Part shown: positions 30,730-37,713 of the stretch, piece by piece
Numbering within the stretch: position 1 is the first letter of the stretch
How the letters are laid out: every line of letters starts with the position of its first letter
DNA from: Acidimicrobiia bacterium
GTDB taxonomy: Bacteria; Actinomycetota; Acidimicrobiia; IMCC26256; PALSA-610
Reading direction: 5' to 3'
DNA: 64,000 nucleotides
Assembly (NCBI GenBank): GCA_027494135.1
Contig: JAOSJK010000012.1
Coordinates: 1,044,795 to 1,108,794 of the forward strand
The notes under the pieces: model-generated
What the model was told of the DNA's origin: nothing
Seen by the model: the letters and a program-made list of their open reading frames with translations, nothing else
Databases searched by the model: none
Position numbers and translations under genes: made by a program

Positions 30730-30915
30730 CTACCCGGTGGCGAGGGCTTCGACCTCGGCGACGGGTACGTGGAGGTAGGAGCGGTCGTCGCGGAAGGCGT
30801 GGAGCTCGCCCCGGTCGATGAGCCGGTAGAGCTGGGCGAGGGTGAGCTCGAGCCGTTCGGCGGCCTCGGCGGCGGGCATGAGGGGCTGGTCGGTGGCCGT
30901 AGCCATGGGGGTCAT
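30730..30915 (-). CDS. Small MerR/excisionase-like helix-turn-helix protein
   Basis: 61 residues, ATG 30915 (ATG 30906 also possible). LMPAAEAAERLELTLAQLYRLIDRGELHAFRDDRSYLHV is the helix_turn_helix_17 excisionase/AlpA-type fold: a winged HTH recognising DNA with the wing RDDRSYLHVP. It starts 9 bases after the stop of the 30925-31101 gene, so the two are co-transcribed. Probably a small regulator of the element. Confidence 0.7.
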   Translation of the reverse strand: MTPMATATDQPLMPAAEAAERLELTLAQLYRLIDRGELHAFRDDRSYLHVPVAEVEALATG

Positions 30916-30924
30916 GGTAGTGGT

Positions 30925-31101
30925 TCAGATCTCGGGGAGGTCGGGCCAGATTCGGCGCAGGAGGGCGTCGTGGAGGTCTTCCCAGGCGATCTGTTCGGCG
31001 TAGTGGTCGTGCTCCGCGGCCAGGGCGGCGGCGCTGATGAGTGCGGCGGCGATGTCGAGGGCGTCGTCCCGGCTGAGCGTGATCCCGTCGTCATCGGGCA
31101 T
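30925..31101 (-). CDS. Small acidic hypothetical protein, leaderless
   Basis: 58 residues from ATG 31101: MPDDDGITLSRDDALDIAAA followed by a helix with AAEHDHYAEQIAWEDLHDALL. The family is not recognised. A strong promoter (-35 TTTACA, 17 bp, -10 TACAAT) ends only 6 bases before the ATG, so its mRNA should start at or next to the start codon. Confidence 0.6.
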   Translation of the reverse strand: MPDDDGITLSRDDALDIAAALISAAALAAEHDHYAEQIAWEDLHDALLRRIWPDLPEI

Positions 31102-31157
31102 GTAGAGATTGTATCGACACCCTTGCCGTCTGTAAAGACTTTCTATACAGTAGCGGT
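31102..31157. promoter_or_regulatory. Divergent promoters with leaderless starts
   Basis: Minus strand: TTTACA, 17 bp, TACAAT, then CTCTAC and the ATG of the 31101 gene. Plus strand: -10-like TATACA followed by GTAGCG and the GTG at 31158; its -35 (TTGCCG) is weak with a short spacer. An inverted repeat (CTGTA ... TACAG) spans the centre. This 56-bp gap is far more AT-rich than the rest of the window and looks like a control switch for the small HTH genes on both sides. Confidence 0.65.
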
Positions 31158-31373
31158 GTGGCGTTGCCCGAGCATGACGAGGTGGTGGGCGCGGTGGAGG
31201 TGGCGCGCCGGCTCGGGGTGGCACGGGCGACGGTGGACCAGTGGCGCCAGCGATCGGTGCTGCCCGATCCGCGGTGGCAGGTGGGGGGCCGGCCGGCATG
31301 GTCGTGGGCCGAGGTGCGGGCGTGGGCCGAGCGCACGGGCAGGCTGGACTCATCAAAGGCGCCTCCGCCGTAG
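31158..31373 (+). CDS. Small HTH regulator (AlpA/MerR-like)
   Basis: 71 residues from GTG 31158, immediately after a -10-like TATACA. VVGAVEVARRLGVARATVDQW with RWQVGGRPAWSWAEVRAWAE forms a compact winged HTH of the AlpA/excisionase type. It is divergent from a second small HTH gene set and probably binds the intergenic inverted repeat. Confidence 0.65.
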   Translation: MALPEHDEVVGAVEVARRLGVARATVDQWRQRSVLPDPRWQVGGRPAWSWAEVRAWAERTGRLDSSKAPPP

Positions 31374-31414
31374 GCATCTCGAGACCGTCCCGTCGGAGGT
31401 GTTGTTCCTACGGG

Positions 31415-31949
31415 TCAGCGGGGCCGGTGGTGGCGGGGTCGCCGCTGGCGTGGACTGTGGCGGCACGGGTTGGGGGTCGGATCGGGTTCGAGGGGCGGGA
31501 CGTAGCGCTCGAGGGCGAGGAGCTGCTGGGCGGCGTCGTGGGCGGCGGCGGGGTGGGGGTAGGGGCCTTGGAGGGTTGCCCACCGGTCGACTTCGTAGCT
31601 GTCCATGATCCCGTACCAGCGGATCGGTCCGGTGGGGCTGTCGGCGCCGAACTCGACGATGTCGCCGGCAGCGAGCTGGTGCGGGAGCCGCCACCCTCGG
31701 CCCGAGGCGGGATCGGCCGCCCACAGTTGGCGGGCCCAGCCGCCGGGGGGCGGTGGGGTCGGGCCAGGTGGTGGCGACCCACACGGTGTGGCCGGGGCCG
31801 GTCGGGACGGGGAGGTCGATGATGGCGCCGTCGGGGGCGCGGAGACGGTGTCGTCCGTACCGGTTCCAGTCGTAGGCCGGTTCGCCGGGTCCGTCGGGTT
31901 GGCGGGCGGTTGGGGGCGTGGGGTCGGGTTGGTGGCGTCGTCTGAGCAT
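31415..31949 (-). CDS. Hypothetical protein of the leading region (frameshifted)
   Basis: About 178 residues; ATG 31949 has AGGAGG upstream. The N-terminal part (MLRRRHQPDPTPPTARQPDG ... GAIIDLPVPTGPGHTVWVAT) and the C-terminal part (AAGDIVEFGADSPTGPIRWYG ... AQQLLALERYVPPLEPDP) are in different frames. They join near 31745 in a six-G run. The family is not recognised. Its leader carries a partial copy of the CACGGCAC-hairpin repeat (32013-32044). Confidence 0.55.
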
Positions 31950-32012
31950 CGGGTGAGCCTCCTGGTCAGATGGCTCGCGACGCTACGAAGCCGGTTGTCT
32001 CGGGTTGCCTGG

Positions 32013-32044
32013 AACGGCACCCGCCCGCAGGGCGGCCACGGCAC
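32013..32044 (-). repeat. Leader repeat IV (partial): two CACGGCAC-type boxes around a hairpin
   Basis: AACGGCAC and CACGGCAC, 24 bp apart, flank the hairpin CCGCCC-GCA-GGGCGG. Same layout as the fuller copies at 33077, 34248 and 36366; located 64-95 bp upstream of the 31949 start. Confidence 0.6.
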
Positions 32045-32130
32045 GCCCGCCGGCCGACCGGCACCGCGGACGCCACCCGGCGGCCTGCCACGTGGCGCCC
32101 GGCGCGTGCCGGGGGTCGGGTCTGGCGGCG

Positions 32131-33047
32131 TCAGGCGGCGGCCTCGTCGTCGGCGCTGGTGTGGTGGCCGGCGAGGGTGTTGAGGTGGTCGACGGCGGCT
32201 TGGGCGCGGCTGGCCACGGTGATCAGGGCGCGGGCGTCGGTGCGCAGGACGCGAAGCCAGCCGGCGAGGTAAGCGGCGTGGTCGGTGCGGGTGACGGCGG
32301 AGAGGCCGGCTTGGGCGCACCACATGGCGGCGCCGAGCTCGGCGACGAGCTCTTCGGCGGCGTAGCTGTCGGTGCCGAAACGGCCGGTGAGGTCGCGGGC
32401 GAGGCGGCTGTAGTGGCCGGTCCAGTGGACGGTTTCGTGGGCGCGGGTGCCGTAGTAGTGGGCGGCGGTGTCGAAGGCGTCGAGGGCGGGGAGGTGGATG
32501 GTGTCGGTGGCGGGCTGGTAGCAGGCCCGGTTGCCGCCTTCGATGACGGTGGCGGCGATGGCGGCGAAGTAGTCCTCGGCGGCGCCGATCCGCTCGGGGG
32601 TGTCGCGCTCGGCGAGGTGGTGGGCGCGTCGGGCGATGACCTCCTCGGCGCCGTCGCACTGCTCGGCGGCGAACACGGCATAGGCGCGGGCCAGCAGCCG
32701 GGGGCGGCGTGCCCGGTCGCCGCCGGTGTCGTCGTTGTCGTCGCTGGGCTTGGGGGTGACGGGCTTCCAGAGGATGACCTGGGTGGCCTTCTCGCCGCGG
32801 CGGACCTGGGCGCCGTGGCGTTGCCAGGCCCGGTAGGTGGCCCAGGTGCCCGAGGTCAGTCGCGGGCGGTGGCGACCATGGCCAGCCACAGGGCGTTGGC
32901 GCCGCGGTAGGGGCGGCCGTCGACGCTGGTGGGGGTGCCGGCATCGGCGAGGGTGTGCCAGGGCATGCGCCACGCTCCGGCGGCGCCGGTCTCGATGTCG
33001 GCGATGAGTTGGTCGGTGATCTGGGCGAACAGGTCCTCGGCGTGCAT
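32131..33047 (-). CDS. ardC: ArdC-family antirestriction protein (frameshifted)
   Basis: About 305 residues. The N-terminal ssDNA-binding domain starts MHAEDLFAQITDQLIADIET and includes WRMPWHTLADAGTPTSVDGR and YRGANALWLAMVA. One missing base near 32858 joins it to TSGTWATYRAWQRHGAQVRRGEKAT. The C-terminal domain carries the zinc metalloprotease motif HETVHWTGHYSRLARD. ArdC proteins bind single-stranded DNA and protect an incoming element from host restriction. ATG 33047 has GAAGGGA upstream. It lies in the leading region, oriented toward the putative oriT, behind a long hairpin-rich leader. Confidence 0.87.
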
Positions 33048-33076
33048 GGCGGGTTCCCTTCGGGTCGGGTCCGGTT

Positions 33077-33228
33077 GGGGCTTCGCCCCTACGGGGCGTC
33101 CTGGCCCGCCGCCCTGAGCGCCGCTGTCAACCCGAAGGGCTTGGCCCCGGAGCTTGCGGAGGGGCTTGACAGCGGCGCGGCGGCGGGCGACACGGCACCA
33201 CCGGCCCACCGGGCCGGTGCCACGGCAC
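33077..33228 (-). repeat. Leader repeat I upstream of ardC
   Basis: Three modules. (a) GC hairpin GGGGCTTCGCCCC with CTACGGGGCG (33077-33098). (b) Long stem with TGTCAACCC (33125-33133) and GGGGCTTGACA (33161-33171), enclosing CGAAGGGCTTGGCCCCGGAG. (c) CACGGCAC boxes at 33191 and 33221 around a perfect hairpin CACCGGCCC-ACC-GGGCCGGTG. The element sits between the WhiB stop and the ardC start. It has no T run, so it is not a typical intrinsic terminator. Confidence 0.75.
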
Positions 33229-33256
33229 ACCCGCCCAGCCCCGCGAGCCGGTGGGG

Positions 33257-33688
33257 TCAGTGCCGGGTGGGAAACAGGGCTCGGCCGCGGCGTTCGACGA
33301 CGCCGAGGCGCACGGCTCGTTCGAGGGTCTTGTAGGCGGTGGCGGTGGGGAGCCAGATATGGTCGAGGAGCTGGTCGAGGGCGGGCCGGTCGGGGTCGGC
33401 GTCGATGAGCAGGTCGTAGAGCTCGTCGTCGCTGATGCGGGACGCCGGTCCCGGTGCGGGGTCTGGCCGTGGTGGTGGCGTGGGGCGTTCGTCGGCGGCG
33501 AGCCCGCCCCAGACGCCGTACTCCTCCCCGGTCGCGACCGCGTGGGCGGCGCAGGCGGCCCGGACCGGGCAGGCGGCGCAGGTGGTCTTGGCGGCGGCGA
33601 CCGCGGCTGGGTGGGCGTCATAGAACAGGGCCGGGTCGGTGCCGCGGCAGGCGGCCTGGGTGCGCCAGGCCGCCGGGCCGGCGGTCAT
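33257..33688 (-). CDS. WhiB-family iron-sulfur transcription factor
   Basis: 143 residues, intact. Cysteines C14, C37, C40 and C46 (ACRGTDPALFYD ... TTCAACPVRAACAAHA) would hold a [4Fe-4S] cluster, followed by the GVWGG turn (58-62). The C-terminal extension (ISDDELYDLLIDADPDRPAL ... TAYKTLERAVRLGVVERRG) looks like an added winged helix. WhiB proteins are actinobacteria-specific redox-sensing regulators that bind the main sigma factor; element-borne copies may switch transfer genes. It starts 5 bases after the stop of the upstream HTH gene. Confidence 0.88.
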   Translation of the reverse strand: MTAGPAAWRTQAACRGTDPALFYDAHPAAVAAAKTTCAACPVRAACAAHAVATGEEYGVWGGLAADERPTPPPRPDPAPGPASRISDDELYDLLIDADPDRPALDQLLDHIWLPTATAYKTLERAVRLGVVERRGRALFPTRH

Positions 33689-33693
33689 GGCGG

Positions 33694-34148
33694 TCAGGGG
33701 GCGTCGTAGGCGGCGGCCAGGTAGGCGGGGAGCCCGCAGCGCTGCCGGTAGGTGAGCGGTGCCAGCCAGAGGCGCACGGCGATGGTGGTGCCGTGGCGGC
33801 GGATGATCCCAAACCGCTCCAGGCGGTCCAGGCTGCGCAACACTCGGGGGCGGAGGGGCCGAGGCCGAAGGTGCGGGCGATGTCGTCGATGGTCCAGGTG
33901 GAGGGGCCGTCGGCGGCGTGGCGGGCGAAGCGGTGGGCCATGGCCATGCCGATGGTGCCGATCGAGGGCGTGTACCAGACGAGAGCGTCGTCGCTGTCGG
34001 TGGCGATCGCGCCGGGTGCGCTCTCGACGATGGGGTCGCGCCAGGCGATCACCGTCACGGTGTCGCCCGCGCTGCGCAGCGGCTCGCCGTCGCCGTCGTG
34101 GGCGGGGTCGGTGGCGGTGTGCTCGGTGGTGGGGGTGGTGGTGGTCAT
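33694..34148 (-). CDS. Winged-helix protein of the leading region (frameshifted)
   Basis: 151 residues from ATG 34148. The protein opens with a Thr-rich disordered segment, then GDTVTVIAWRDPIVESAPGA and a helix pair (TIGMAMAHRFARHAA; STWTIDDIARTFGLG). Past a shift near 33850 it continues RVLRSLDRLERFGIIRRHGT and TIAVRLWLAPLTYRQRCG to TGA 33694. The middle is a winged HTH (IDDIARTFGLG ... VLRSLDRLERFGII). Probably a transcription regulator, in an operon with whiB. Confidence 0.65.
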
Positions 34149-34247
34149 CGGGGCTCCTTGGGGGTCGGGTGACCCAGCCCCAGGGGTCCGGCGGCTTCCC
34201 CGACCGACCTCGCCCCGGGGGCTGGTGTCGTGCCCGACCGGGTGGCC

Positions 34248-34409
34248 GGGCTTCGCCCTACGGGCGCCCGGGCCGGCGGCGACGCCGTGTCAACCCGAAG
34301 GGCTTGGCCCCGAGCTCGCGAGGGGCTTGACACGAGCGGCGGCGACGGCCCACACGGCACCCCCGCCGCAGGCGGGTCACGGCACCCGTCCGCAGGGCGG
34401 CCACGGCAC
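34248..34409 (-). repeat. Leader repeat II upstream of the winged-helix/whiB operon
   Basis: (a) Hairpin GGGCTTCGCCCTACGGGCG (34248-34266). (b) GTGTCAACCC (34287-34296) pairs with GGGGCTTGACAC (34322-34333) around CGAAGGGCTTGG. (c) Three CACGGCAC boxes at 34353, 34378 and 34402, separated by hairpins CCCGCC-GCA-GGCGGG and CCGTCC-GCA-GGGCGG. This is the most complete copy. Confidence 0.78.
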
Positions 34410-34449
34410 CGGCGGCCCCGACGAAACGGCCCGCCCAACCACAGGGAGG

Positions 34450-34485
34450 TCCCGGAGTTCGTCCCGAGATCACTCCTGACCGCTG
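34450..34485. repeat. Array D: three 12-bp TCCC-type repeats
   Basis: TCCCGGAGTTCG, TCCCGAGATCAC and the degenerate TCCTGACCGCTG. The first two match units of array A almost exactly. The array lies between the parB stop and the leader of the winged-helix/whiB operon. Confidence 0.7.
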
Positions 34486-34559
34486 CGAATCCTCCTCAGG
34501 TCGAACGCGAGACGGCCCGGCCGTCCCGTCAGGGATGGCCGGGCCGTCGCTCGCGCGGG

Positions 34560-35995
34560 TCAGCTGGCGAGGTCGACGTCCCCGTCGTCGCTCTCGTCCT
34601 CGGTGTCGGCCTCGTCGTCGGGGTCCGTCGCGGGTGCGGCGAGGGCGGCGGCGGTCCAGTCGTCGAGGGTCCAGCCCGACCCGGTGAGCAGCCCGAGGTA
34701 GTCGCGGCACTGGGCGCTGGTGGCGGACCAGTACATGCGGGACTCGGCCTGGCCGAGGGCGACGGCTCCGGCGACCCTGGTCAGCGCGGTGGGGCTGTCG
34801 ACGCCGTCGAGCAGCGTGGCGGCGGTGACGTCGCGGGGGTCGTCGTGGCCGAGCATGGTGGCCGCGAACACGACGGCGTCGCGTCCGGCCTCGAGGATCA
34901 GGCCGCGCAGCGCGACGCGGGTGAGGTCGGTCTGGTTGAACCCTCCCCTGGCCTTGGCGAAGGTGTCGGTGGCGTGGGCGAGGCGGGCGAGGCGGCTGGC
35001 GCGCTTGGCGTGGGAGTCGTCGCCGCTGCCGGGCCGGTGACGGCTGGGGGGTGCGGTCGGTGGCCAGGTCGCTGCCGGTGGCGGTGCCGACCCGGTTGGG
35101 GGCGTGGCGGCGGGGGTCGGTGCACACCTCGGCGCGCTCGTACCCGTCGCCCCAGCCGATGCGGCGCACGACCACGGCGTGGCACGGCTCGTCGCGGTGG
35201 GCGGTGCAGCCGTCGGGGTCGAAGAGCTCGCCGAGCCGCGTGGCCTTGTCGGGGGCGGGGTCCTCGCTGGTGAAGACCCGACCGTCGGTGGCCTGGGCCT
35301 TGTCGACGGCCCGCTGGTAGGCCTCGTCGCGGCGCAGGTCGTCGCGGTAGTTGACCACGATCCGGGCGGGGTCGCCCCAGCGGCTCTGGGCGAGTTGTTC
35401 GCAGACGGCGTCGAGGTGGTCGGGGCCGAGGTCGGCGGCGGTGGCGGCGGCTTCGCCGGCGGCGAGGGTGAGGTCGCCGGTGTCGAGCGCGGTGCGCCAG
35501 CGGGCCGGGAGGATGGTGACGGCCATGCGGGACCGCACCCAGGCTTGGGAGCGGCCGATGCGCTTGCACAGCTTGGCCGGGGGTGAGGCCGTCGTCGAGG
35601 GACATGAGGCGTTCGATGGCCCGGACCTCTTCGGCGACGGTGAGGTCGGAGCGGTTGACGTTCTCGCTGAGCATGGCCTCGATGACCTCGGCTGGGCTCA
35701 TGTGGCGCACGACGGCGGGGACGTCGCTCACGCCCGCTTTGAGGCCGGCCGCGTGGCGGCGGTGCCCGGCGATGATCCGGTAGACGCCGTCGGTGTCGGC
35801 GGGGAGGACGACGAGGGGTTCGAGGATGCCGTGGGCGCGGATCGAGCGGACCAGTTCGGTCAGGTCCCCGAGCGAGGTGCGCGGGTTGTCTGGGTGGGCG
35901 GCGAGGTCGGCGAGGTTGAGCCAGCACAGCTCCGGTTCGCCCGACATCGTGTCGTCGCCGGTGTCGATGCTGGTGGTGGGGTCGGTGGTGGTCAT
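34560..35995 (-). CDS. ParB-like partition/regulatory protein (frameshifted)
   Basis: About 478 residues. The N-terminal ParB domain shows LCWLNLADLAAHPDNPRTSL, then GILEPLVVLPADTDGVYRII with AGHRRHAAGLKAG (Box II). ENVNRSDLTVAEEVRAIERL leads into the HTH, which continues after a shift near 35580 (VRSRMAVTILPARWRTALDT, GDLTLAAGEAAATAADLG). A second shift near 35040 joins a C-terminal helical and acidic part (DEADTEDESDDGDVDLAS). ParB-type proteins bind repeated sites for partition or gene control, so this is a good candidate reader of the TCCC arrays. Its ATG overlaps the stop of the upstream small gene. Confidence 0.82.
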
Positions 35996-36300
35996 GACGG
36001 TGCTACCTCCAAGGTCGCAGCGATGGTCTGGATCCACGGGCACGACGGCGTGTCCGTGGCGACCCGGTGCGGGTCGATGTGGGCACAGGTGGCGTCCGAC
36101 GCTCGGACCCACACCTCGCCCTGTTCGGCCAGCACCCGGCGAGCGGCGGTCACCGCCACCCCCAGCGACGACGTGCACACCTGCTCGCGGCCGTGCCGGT
36201 CGATCACCACGTAGCTGGGGACACGCCCGGAGGGCAGATGGAACAGGACGGGCTGCGTGCCTGGCGGCACACACGTCGCCACAGGTTCAGGACGGTTCAC
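35992..36300 (-). CDS. Small hypothetical protein upstream of parB
   Basis: 102 residues from GTG 36300 (TTG 36303 adds one residue). It reads VNRPEPVATCVPPGTQPVLF, HLPSGRVPSYVVIDRHGREQ and GVAVTAARRVLAEQGEVWVR: a small alpha/beta fold with no recognised family. It ends in an ATGA overlap with parB, so the two are coupled; leader repeat III lies just upstream. Confidence 0.6.
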   Translation of the reverse strand: MNRPEPVATCVPPGTQPVLFHLPSGRVPSYVVIDRHGREQVCTSSLGVAVTAARRVLAEQGEVWVRASDATCAHIDPHRVATDTPSCPWIQTIAATLEVAPS

Positions 36301-36365
36301 CAACAGATGGGGCCTCTCGTTCGGATGCCGGGTGCGGTGGTCCCTGCCGGTCGGCCGGGACTCCG

Positions 36366-36522
36366 CCCTACGGGCGGGCTGGGCCGCCGGCCCGGCGCCG
36401 TGTCAACCCGAAGGGCTCGGCCCCGGAGCTTGCGGAGGGGCTTGACACGGCGACGGCGGCGGCCCACACGTCACCCCGCCGCAGGCGGGACACGGCACCC
36501 TCCCGCAGGGCGGCCACGGCAC
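36366..36522 (-). repeat. Leader repeat III upstream of the parB operon
   Basis: (a) CGCCCTACGGGCGGG hairpin (36365-36379). (b) GTGTCAACCC (36400-36409) pairs with GGGGCTTGACAC (36437-36448). (c) CACGTCAC (36467) and CACGGCAC (36491, 36515) at a 24-bp period, with hairpins CCCGCC-GCA-GGCGGG and CTCCC-GCA-GGGCG between them. Confidence 0.76.
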
Positions 36523-36574
36523 CGGCGCCTGCAGCCCCTCATCGCGGTCGAGCGCGGCGGACGAGAATGGGACG

Positions 36575-37249
36575 GTGTTGATCGCGCGGGGCCAGATGAT
36601 CGGCGACCTCGAGGCCGTCGAGGTGCGTGACCTGCTGCGCCGCCTCGCCGGCAAGGTGTTCACCACGGAAGGGTTCGCCGCAGTGCTCGACGGCACCGAC
36701 CGCGACCCGGCCGAGATCTTGGGGATGCTCGAGCGACACGGGCTGGTCGAGTCCGGCGCCGAGCGGCACACCGCGCCGCTCGTGCACGGCGACGGCGAGC
36801 TCCTCAACGACGCCGTGCTGTGGCAGAACACGATCGCCGGCAGCGCCCTGGCCAAGGCCCGGATCGGCACGCCCATGCCGCGTGCGCGAGCCGAGGCGCT
36901 GCTCGCCGGCGTCATCGAACGCGCCAGGGAGGTGAACGGCGATCCGGACCAGCTGTTCTGGGTCGAGTCGATCGAGCTGTTCGGCAGCCTCAGCCGGCCC
37001 GACACCACGACGGTCGGCGATGTCGACCTGCGCGTGCTCATCGCCCACCGCTACGCGGGCGATGCGCTCCTCGAGGAGTTCGCTCGGCGCTGGCCGGGGA
37101 ACGCCATCGACGCGCTCAACGCCGCCACCCGCGAGCTGCACCGCTGTCTGACCAGCGGCTCCCGCAAGATCGACCTCCAGCTGGACGAGACGATCAGCCT
37201 CCCGCTACCCGACGGCGCCCAACCGATCACCGTTTACAGCCGCCAGTAG
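36575..37249 (+). CDS. Winged-helix plus nucleotidyltransferase-domain protein
   Basis: 224 intact residues from GTG 36575. The N-terminal half is a winged-helix-like domain (LEAVEVRDLLRRLAGKVFTT ... ILGMLERHGLVESG). The C-terminal half holds the polymerase-beta nucleotidyltransferase signature ELFGSLSRPDTTTVGDVDLR: the GS motif followed by DxD-type acidic residues (residues 137-156). Such minimal nucleotidyltransferases act in toxin-antitoxin and defence modules, or modify tRNA ends or small molecules. No partner gene is adjacent. It lies between the leading region and the integrase module. Confidence 0.7.
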   Translation: MLIARGQMIGDLEAVEVRDLLRRLAGKVFTTEGFAAVLDGTDRDPAEILGMLERHGLVESGAERHTAPLVHGDGELLNDAVLWQNTIAGSALAKARIGTPMPRARAEALLAGVIERAREVNGDPDQLFWVESIELFGSLSRPDTTTVGDVDLRVLIAHRYAGDALLEEFARRWPGNAIDALNAATRELHRCLTSGSRKIDLQLDETISLPLPDGAQPITVYSRQ

Positions 37250-37308
37250 ACGACCACCGGCGCGTGCTGGACGCGCGGGTTGTGGCGGCAGGTGGTGGTC
37301 GGCGGTGA

Positions 37309-37713
37309 GTGAGTCGGCATGCAAGCAGCGCGACCGACCGCCGGCCCGCCGCCGGCCCGTCCGGAGCCGGGTTGGTGATCCCGGACCCGTCGACCCGGGC
37401 CTGTGTCACCGCCGATGAGGCCTTCGCGGAGCTCGGCATCGACCGCACCACCGGCTACCGGGCCATCAAAGAAGGCACCTTCCCGGTGCCGGTCATCCGC
37501 GTCGGTCGCCTCATCCGCGTCCCGACCGCTGCGCTGCGGCGGCTCCTCGACCCCGGCGCGCAGGATTCTGGACTCGACGACCTCTACGGTGATGACCCCA
37601 CCGCCGACGGCACCTACGAGAGCCCGACGCTTCGGCTGGTGGCTCGGCCCGAGTCGGCCCACGACAGCAGGCAGGCCGCGTCGCGGCCGAACCGCACCGG
37701 GGGCCGATCATGA
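37309..37713 (+). CDS. xis: Excisionase-like HTH protein upstream of integrase
   Basis: 134 residues from GTG 37309; the first ~25 are low-complexity, so a later start is possible. The core ACVTADEAFAELGIDRTTGY with RAIKEGTFPVPVIRVGRLIR is a winged MerR/AlpA-type HTH. Position (ATGA overlap with the integrase) and fold make it the recombination directionality factor or a regulator of integration. The C-terminal tail is disordered. Confidence 0.78.
   Translation: MSRHASSATDRRPAAGPSGAGLVIPDPSTRACVTADEAFAELGIDRTTGYRAIKEGTFPVPVIRVGRLIRVPTAALRRLLDPGAQDSGLDDLYGDDPTADGTYESPTLRLVARPESAHDSRQAASRPNRTGGRS

Noticed and set aside
17855-34485. 12-bp TCCC arrays as a CRISPR array
   Set aside because: Units are 12 bp without longer spacers, occur in four places and have no cas genes.
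32013-36522. Leader hairpins as simple intrinsic terminators
   Set aside because: No T run follows on either strand, and modules are conserved in order upstream of start codons rather than after stops.
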